DNA of 64,000 nt from Ascarosepion bandense (taxonomy: Eukaryota > Mollusca > Cephalopoda > Sepiida > Sepiidae). The translations under genes and the position numbers were made by a program. The stretch spans positions 2,718,001 through 2,782,000 of the forward strand of contig JBBBDQ010001028.1 of assembly GCA_037127315.1 (NCBI GenBank), written 5' to 3'. A model generated the notes under the pieces. That model was given only the letters and a program-made list of their open reading frames with translations, was not told where the DNA came from and did no database searches. This document shows positions 59,346 to 64,000 of this stretch, piece by piece; position 1 is the stretch's first letter; each line of letters starts with the position of its first letter.

Positions 59346-59749
59346 CAAGTATTCAGCTATTTGACGAGATTATGAATTTCGCTGCAAACTGCGCCAGAGT
59401 TCCAAATGCACAGGGAATACTGAAGGGGTGTAGTGAGTTTTATCTCGGCCAAAGGCCGCAAGACGACGACGACGTACTGATCTCGGTGCTATTATACAAG
59501 GATGAATTTATCGCTGAGTATTTTCCAGTAGCTCGGTTGAGAAATGTTTGGAAAAAAACTTTGTACACCAGTAAATTTCTGAATGTTTTATTTTTGGTTT
59601 GTGTTCCAGCATATGCAGCTAATATTTGAAATCGTGAGAATATTTTAATTCGTGGGGTCGTGTCATGGAATATTCATGGACATTTCTTGTATATTATCTT
59701 TGTTGTGAAAGGTTCCTTTAAGCTGCAAGCATCTGGAATAGAGGCCTGT

Positions 59750-60060
59750 GATCGGGAGATTACAAGTTTTGAGGTGCGTGGAACCACCTCATAATTGCTA
59801 ATGTTCTCTGGTCACCCTGATCTGAGAACAACAGCTACTGCTACTACCTGAGGTAGTAAAATATTTTATGGTTCTAACTATGAGCAAATGGTGAACCCCC
59901 AAACAAAAAAGTATAAAAATTGTGAAATACAGTCAATATATTTTAAATAAAAAATGAACAATATGCTTTTGTAGGAAAATGACTATACACTCTATATAAA
60001 CAGTGATGATATAGCAAACATACTTAAAATAATAAAATAAGCAATGATTTATTGCATTTC
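59750..60060 (+). mobile_element. Family A 3' UTR, divergent copy
   Basis: GCCTGTGATCGGGAGATTAC and GTGGAACCACCTCATAATTG match reversed 17130-17180. TATGAGCAAATGGTGAACCC matches the proximal UTR. The distal part is eroded. Confidence 0.6.
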
Positions 60061-60064
60061 TTTT

Positions 60065-61035
60065 GAGCTGAAACAGGTTTCGCTATTCGCTTGATTTTTG
60101 TTGAAGATTAATAAAACGAGCCAATTTGTTTTCATTTTATATTATTAATGGAATGTTTTGGATTTATTATTGCTAATCTATACAAATTCGAAAACATGAA
60201 CGCATTATCTTTCTTTACCCAATATTATTTTATTTTAAGAATCATCTGAACCAAGTTATCAATCAGTGTTTTGTAATTATCAAGTTGACTTGCTTCGAAT
60301 ACCCAATATTCCCGGATGGAAATTTTCTACTCTTTTGTGCCTATGTAAATTCTTTTTTTTTTCTTTTGTATTTCTCATAGATTTTTTTTTACTGATCTCT
60401 ATGACAGATCCGTCGCATTATTGAAGTCACACTGGTTGCATTACTTACACGTTGATCGCCCTCATATTAACGGAGATGTTTATGCACTAGTGGGCCTTTT
60501 TTACCCACATTTCCGTTAACTTGTATAACCACCATAGTTTTTGAGGTCAGTGTGTAAAGGAATAATTTGAGGCTTTTGCTATGTCCACGCTTGTGTTTAA
60601 TCAAATGCATTTCTTATCTTAATCTTTAACGTTTTTGCTTGCTTGTTTACGTCGACTTTAACCAGAATGTTTGCCGGTTTTTATTTAACAGTATCTGCGA
60701 GGAATCTAAACAATATTACTTTTTTGATTAGGAATTGTCACAAGTAATCTTGAATATTTATTTGGAGTTAGTGTCAACATGTGATGACGTAGGGGCTTTA
60801 TTATATGCCATGTTTTCAATTTTTCATCCGCAATATTTGTGCTTTCCACTCGCCAGGAATTATAACATTGAGAAATGTCAAAGGAGGAAACAGTCTCTTT
60901 GACATAAAAGGGACACACGGACATCCTAAATTTCGAGAATCTGCAAGTAGCCTGCTATTTTTCAACCAATTTTAAGTATAACACTTTTTAATTATGTAGT
61001 CTAGGCCTTCAGAATACAATGTCTGCATTTCTGCT
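60065..61035. other. AT-rich stretch, nothing recognised
   Basis: No domain or family repeat recognised. The frames at 60924-60706 and 61214-60972 are not supported by motifs. Confidence 0.35.
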
Positions 61036-61179
61036 GAAGGGTAATATTCTCTAATGAGGTCACATGTCTGCAGTGGGTAGCGACACGTAATGACGGGATC
61101 CTGATGCTTGAGAGCTTCAAGAGTGAGTGTTAGATACGTTTGATTCCCAACATAACATGAAAGACTGAACCTTTCTAAG

Positions 61180-62110
61180 GAAGTCATTAGAAGCAAAGAG
61201 ATATCACTTGCCACACGTGAGGAAATTATATCTGTCGTATGAAACCATGGGTTTAGTGATTACCGTAGAATCACAATTAAAAGATAAGTGAATCCACTGC
61301 AACAGACATATATCTCTTTACTTTTTTCATAATTGAAATACCTAGAAAAAAAAAGGATACCAGTATGTGATTTATAGTGTAACGGATTTCAGACCAGAAT
61401 GAAAAATCGGAGAACCGAGTTCAAATTCCAGTTGAATTCACATTTCCGGACAACTACCTTTGGTGAAGGTATTATTCCATCTCTTTTTGAATCTATGTAT
61501 TGAACAGCAAGACAGATTAGATTATATAACCTTAGTTTGCAACTAGTACCAATCTACCGCAGGAAGAAATGGCAGCATACTGTGGGATACTTTTCTGCCA
61601 AGTCAGTCATGGATCAAACGAGACATGATCGCCCAACCGTCTAATATGTATGGCACTTGACTGACTGACTGTTTGAGCCAGTTGAATAATATATTTATGC
61701 TCTACTAAGTTGCTTCAAGCGTCAAAAACTTTCACATCGTATGGGTAGCTGGATGTCGCGCAACATGTAGAAAATGTAGTCAAAATGGAACAAGAATGAC
61801 ACTATGAGTGGCATGTGATGTTAGGAAAACCATTCAGCATAATCACAATAATGAGATTTCTGAGGAAAAAGAAATAATCGAAATGAAGTATAAATAAAGT
61901 AGATCCTTCATAAAAGCAAGACAAAGAAAAGCTCGATGGAAATATCTTCCTACGCATAAATAACCGATAAAATGAATTCAGAAGCTCATGCACTTAAGAC
62001 AGAATGACTGGCCAGATTTTTTCGAAACAATATAAAAGACACAAATGAAAGAATTGAAATATTAAAGAATAAAAACCCCAACTCAACCAAAAAACACTCC
62101 TTCCCAATCC
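61180..62110 (+). pseudogene. Family A ORF1 remnant
   Basis: Blocks are HLPHVRKLYLSYETMGLVIT, RKCSQNGTRMTL (zinc-knuckle region, degraded), EKEIIEMKYK, FIKARQRKARWKYLPTH and LRQNDWPDFFETI. The last matches LQPNDWLNFQKT in the copy at 30.8 kb and so fixes the family. Confidence 0.65.
61361..61510 (+). repeat. SINE S3-type copy without 5S head
   Basis: A-box region TTATAGTGTAACGG (61373-61386), B-box region CGAGTTCAAATTCCA (61416-61430) and tail GGTATTATTCCATCTCT parallel the tRNA part of the composite at 59.1 kb. Preceded by a poly-A-like run. Confidence 0.65.
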
Positions 62111-62339
62111 GCTATCCATCCACCAAAAACTGATAAAAAAGCAGACTCGAGGGCTTACTTAACCAAAATTCAGAAATTCACAGTAAATTTTTGGCTTAAA
62201 ATCGATTTGACAAACTGGTGGATGGTGGAAAACCAGGACTCACAAAAAGCCAAAACCTCAACTCAAATCATAACCACATATTAAGCTAATTTCCGAAAAT
62301 ATCTAACAACTATATATCGAAAAATCCAATAGAACTGGC

Positions 62340-63180
62340 TTGGAATAAACGCAAACCTGAACATTCTGCTAATAAAAACTTGTCACCGGTTCTTGTTTGT
62401 CTTCAAGAATCGTGCCTTAAGCAAAATTACAAAGTGAATATAAGATGATACCAGCAATACAATTACGCACATGGAACTGAGTATCAAGCATTTGGCGGTA
62501 CAACTACCATAGTTAGGAATGATGTACCTCAAGTAAAATATATTTAATAACTTGACAGGTAGCTACTGTTAATGTGTCGATAAAAATCAGCTCAGTATAT
62601 ATCCCACCAAATGAAAGAGTAAATATGAAGCTGAAAGTCATGAAATCATAAAGGAACTTCCTGCACATTTAATTATTTTCAGCAATAGATGAGATTCTGA
62701 AGACACAAACTAAAAAGGAAAGACCATAGAAGCAATAATAAACAACGACGATTTATGCGTTTATAATGATAAAACACCGACTTAAACATATTCATTAATT
62801 AACAGCTAATCTGAAATAATATTTTCCTGCTTACTCACTTAAGACAAAATATGGCACAAGACTTTTTTAATGTGAGTAATCACGGCCATATAGCTCGGGC
62901 AAAAAACTATTGTCTAATATTCCCCAGACGAGACTACCCTTAGGTGGAGCCTCGACTGGATTATTCTCTGCCCGAAGGCAGAGGGTCCGACAATGTCAGA
63001 ATTGCGTCTGAGCGCAGGTAATAGCTAGCTGACAATATGCAGTTAATCTGCAATAGACTTATCCCTATGTGATCCATCAATTTATATGGATTTCTATTGA
63101 AAGGTGCTAGCAGACACATGCGATAGCGACTACTTGCCAACAGTTTTGCAAAACTCAAAACGTAACGATAATAATCCTCT
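62340..63180 (+). pseudogene. Family A endonuclease remnant, split by S2
   Basis: N-terminal IQWNWLGINANLN, a degraded CLQES (usual QETFL), a middle DDLCVYNDKTPT, then after the insertion SAIDLSLCDPSIYMDF (63051-63098) and LADTCDSDYLPTVL (usual SDHLPI). Confidence 0.75.
62819..63039 (-). repeat. S2 element insertion with 16-bp TSD
   Basis: A 221-bp insertion splits the EN just before the SAIDLS block. Flanks are CAGCTAATCTGAAATA (62803-62818) and CAGTTAATCTGCAATA (63040-63055). On the minus strand it has a perfect hairpin CTCTGCC-TTCG-GGCAGAG (62983-62966) and the tail module ATTAAAAAAGTCTTGTGCCA, both shared with the 189-bp array at 796-1253. No tRNA boxes are evident. Confidence 0.7.
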
Positions 63181-63659
63181 CCATTAAATTTTAGGCAACG
63201 CGAATTTTCACGGATTTAAAAAACTAGTGGAAAGAAAAAAAGCACTAAAAGAAAATCAACAGACCTTGGTTCAATGATAAAATCTAAGTGTCTATTAGAC
63301 TAATAATAGCAGCTTTAAGGGAATCTTAACCTACAACATGATGCAATTTAAAGAACTACAAATAAAACCACGGAAAATAAAGAAACGAAAAAGAATTCTA
63401 GAAAGTTGCATCAATATACTATTCTCATACAAAGCAAAAAATCTGGAACATGCAGAAAATTATAAGCACCCTAGGATACCACGATAAATAACACTAAAAA
63501 AAAAACAAAAAAAGATCTCCCTGAGCAATAAGCCAAAACAATCTAAAAAATAAACCTGCTAACAATTATAGCCAACAATTTCTAAAGTTCAAAGAAAAAG
63601 TGAAAAACTAAATCAAATAATGCCACTCACTAAATGAATCTTTAAAGAAAGCCCACACT

Positions 63660-64000
63660 ACACCCGTGGGTCCAGATATCTACTACGAATTCACCAAAGT
63701 TACCCAATAAATCATCAGAAATGTTATTTAAAATGTATAACAACATATGGACAAATGGCAAATTGCCAGAAATGAGGAGACAGACATTCATCATCCCTTT
63801 TCCAAGACCTGCAAAGGATGACACAGACCAATAGCATTAACCAGTTCCCTAATTAAGATTATTAGTGAGAATGAGCAACAAGTTGATTTGGTAATTGAAA
63901 ATTAAATGCTTAATCAACGGCTTCCAATCTGCTTTCAGGAAAAAAAGACAAAACAACGCCATGGACCACGTCATACGCCTCGTATTTTTTGTAAGAGAAG
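63660..64000 (+). pseudogene. Family A reverse transcriptase, 5' part, cut by window end
   Basis: Reads GPDIYYEF (entry), then MYNNIWTNGKLPEMRRQTFI with IPFPRP (fingers), then degraded sequence to the window end. The catalytic region lies outside the window. Confidence 0.7.

Larger units (their letters stand above)
61040..64000 (+). mobile_element. Family A LINE, 5' part, runs off the window
   Basis: In order this holds a leader fragment (61060-61160), ORF1 (about 61180-62110), EN (62340-63180) and the start of RT (63660 to the window end). It is interrupted by a tRNA-derived SINE (61361-61510) and an S2 element (62819-63039). Frames are broken throughout. Confidence 0.75.

Overview
This is a window of AT-rich animal nuclear DNA. 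It contains no open reading frame longer than about 160 codons and no recognisable intact host gene. The repeat content (I-type, Tx1-type, CR1-type and RTE-type LINEs, tRNA-derived SINEs, long GA/CT runs) suggests an invertebrate with a large repeat-rich genome, probably an arthropod. That is an inference: no host gene is available to confirm it.

Most recognisable sequence is LINE debris. The commonest is an I-superfamily-like family, called family A here. It has a roughly 600-bp 5' leader, an ORF1 with CCHC zinc knuckles, and an ORF2 with endonuclease (EN), reverse transcriptase (RT) and RNase H domains. Its roughly 300-bp 3' UTR ends on the sense strand in ...CATAAAACAAACCAAACC. Longer copies lie at 10250-14280 (-), 18700-20420 (+), 20425-24340 (-), 28285-29350 (+), 29351-32750 (+), 51960-54720 (+), 54730-58010 (-) and 61040-64000 (+, runs off the window). 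The second family, B, is a Tx1/L1-like LINE. One near-complete decayed copy lies at 40445-45130 (-), with fragments at 26.7, 33.5, 35.8, 45.7, 46.0, 49.3 and 50.9 kb. A CR1-like LINE occupies 3130-4915 and an RTE-like C-terminus lies at 9740-10000. Every ORF carries stops or frameshifts.

Embedded in this debris are several small non-autonomous elements. S1 is a tRNA-derived SINE, present as a head-to-tail trimer at 23044-23434 and as single copies at 48.8, 55.5 and 58.6 kb. S2 is a 190-220 bp element with a UUCG-type hairpin; it forms a 189-bp tandem array at 796-1253 and a single insertion at 62819-63039, and shares its 3' tail with S1. S3 is a composite of a 5S rRNA-like head and a tRNA-like part at 59006-59345. 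Element E is a 350-390 bp element with inverted ends, a tRNA-like segment and a hammerhead-like motif, at 52749-53103 and 55971-56356. Several carry visible target-site duplications.

At 33850-35000 there is a decayed 3' domain of 28S rRNA followed by GC-rich spacer-like DNA. The 28S similarity begins at or very near the position that R2 retrotransposons cut. The best leads are the S1/S2 shared-tail multimers, the 5S-tRNA composite, element E, and the 28S fragment that starts at the R2 site. All calls rest on reading and comparing the sequence by eye; no database search was possible.
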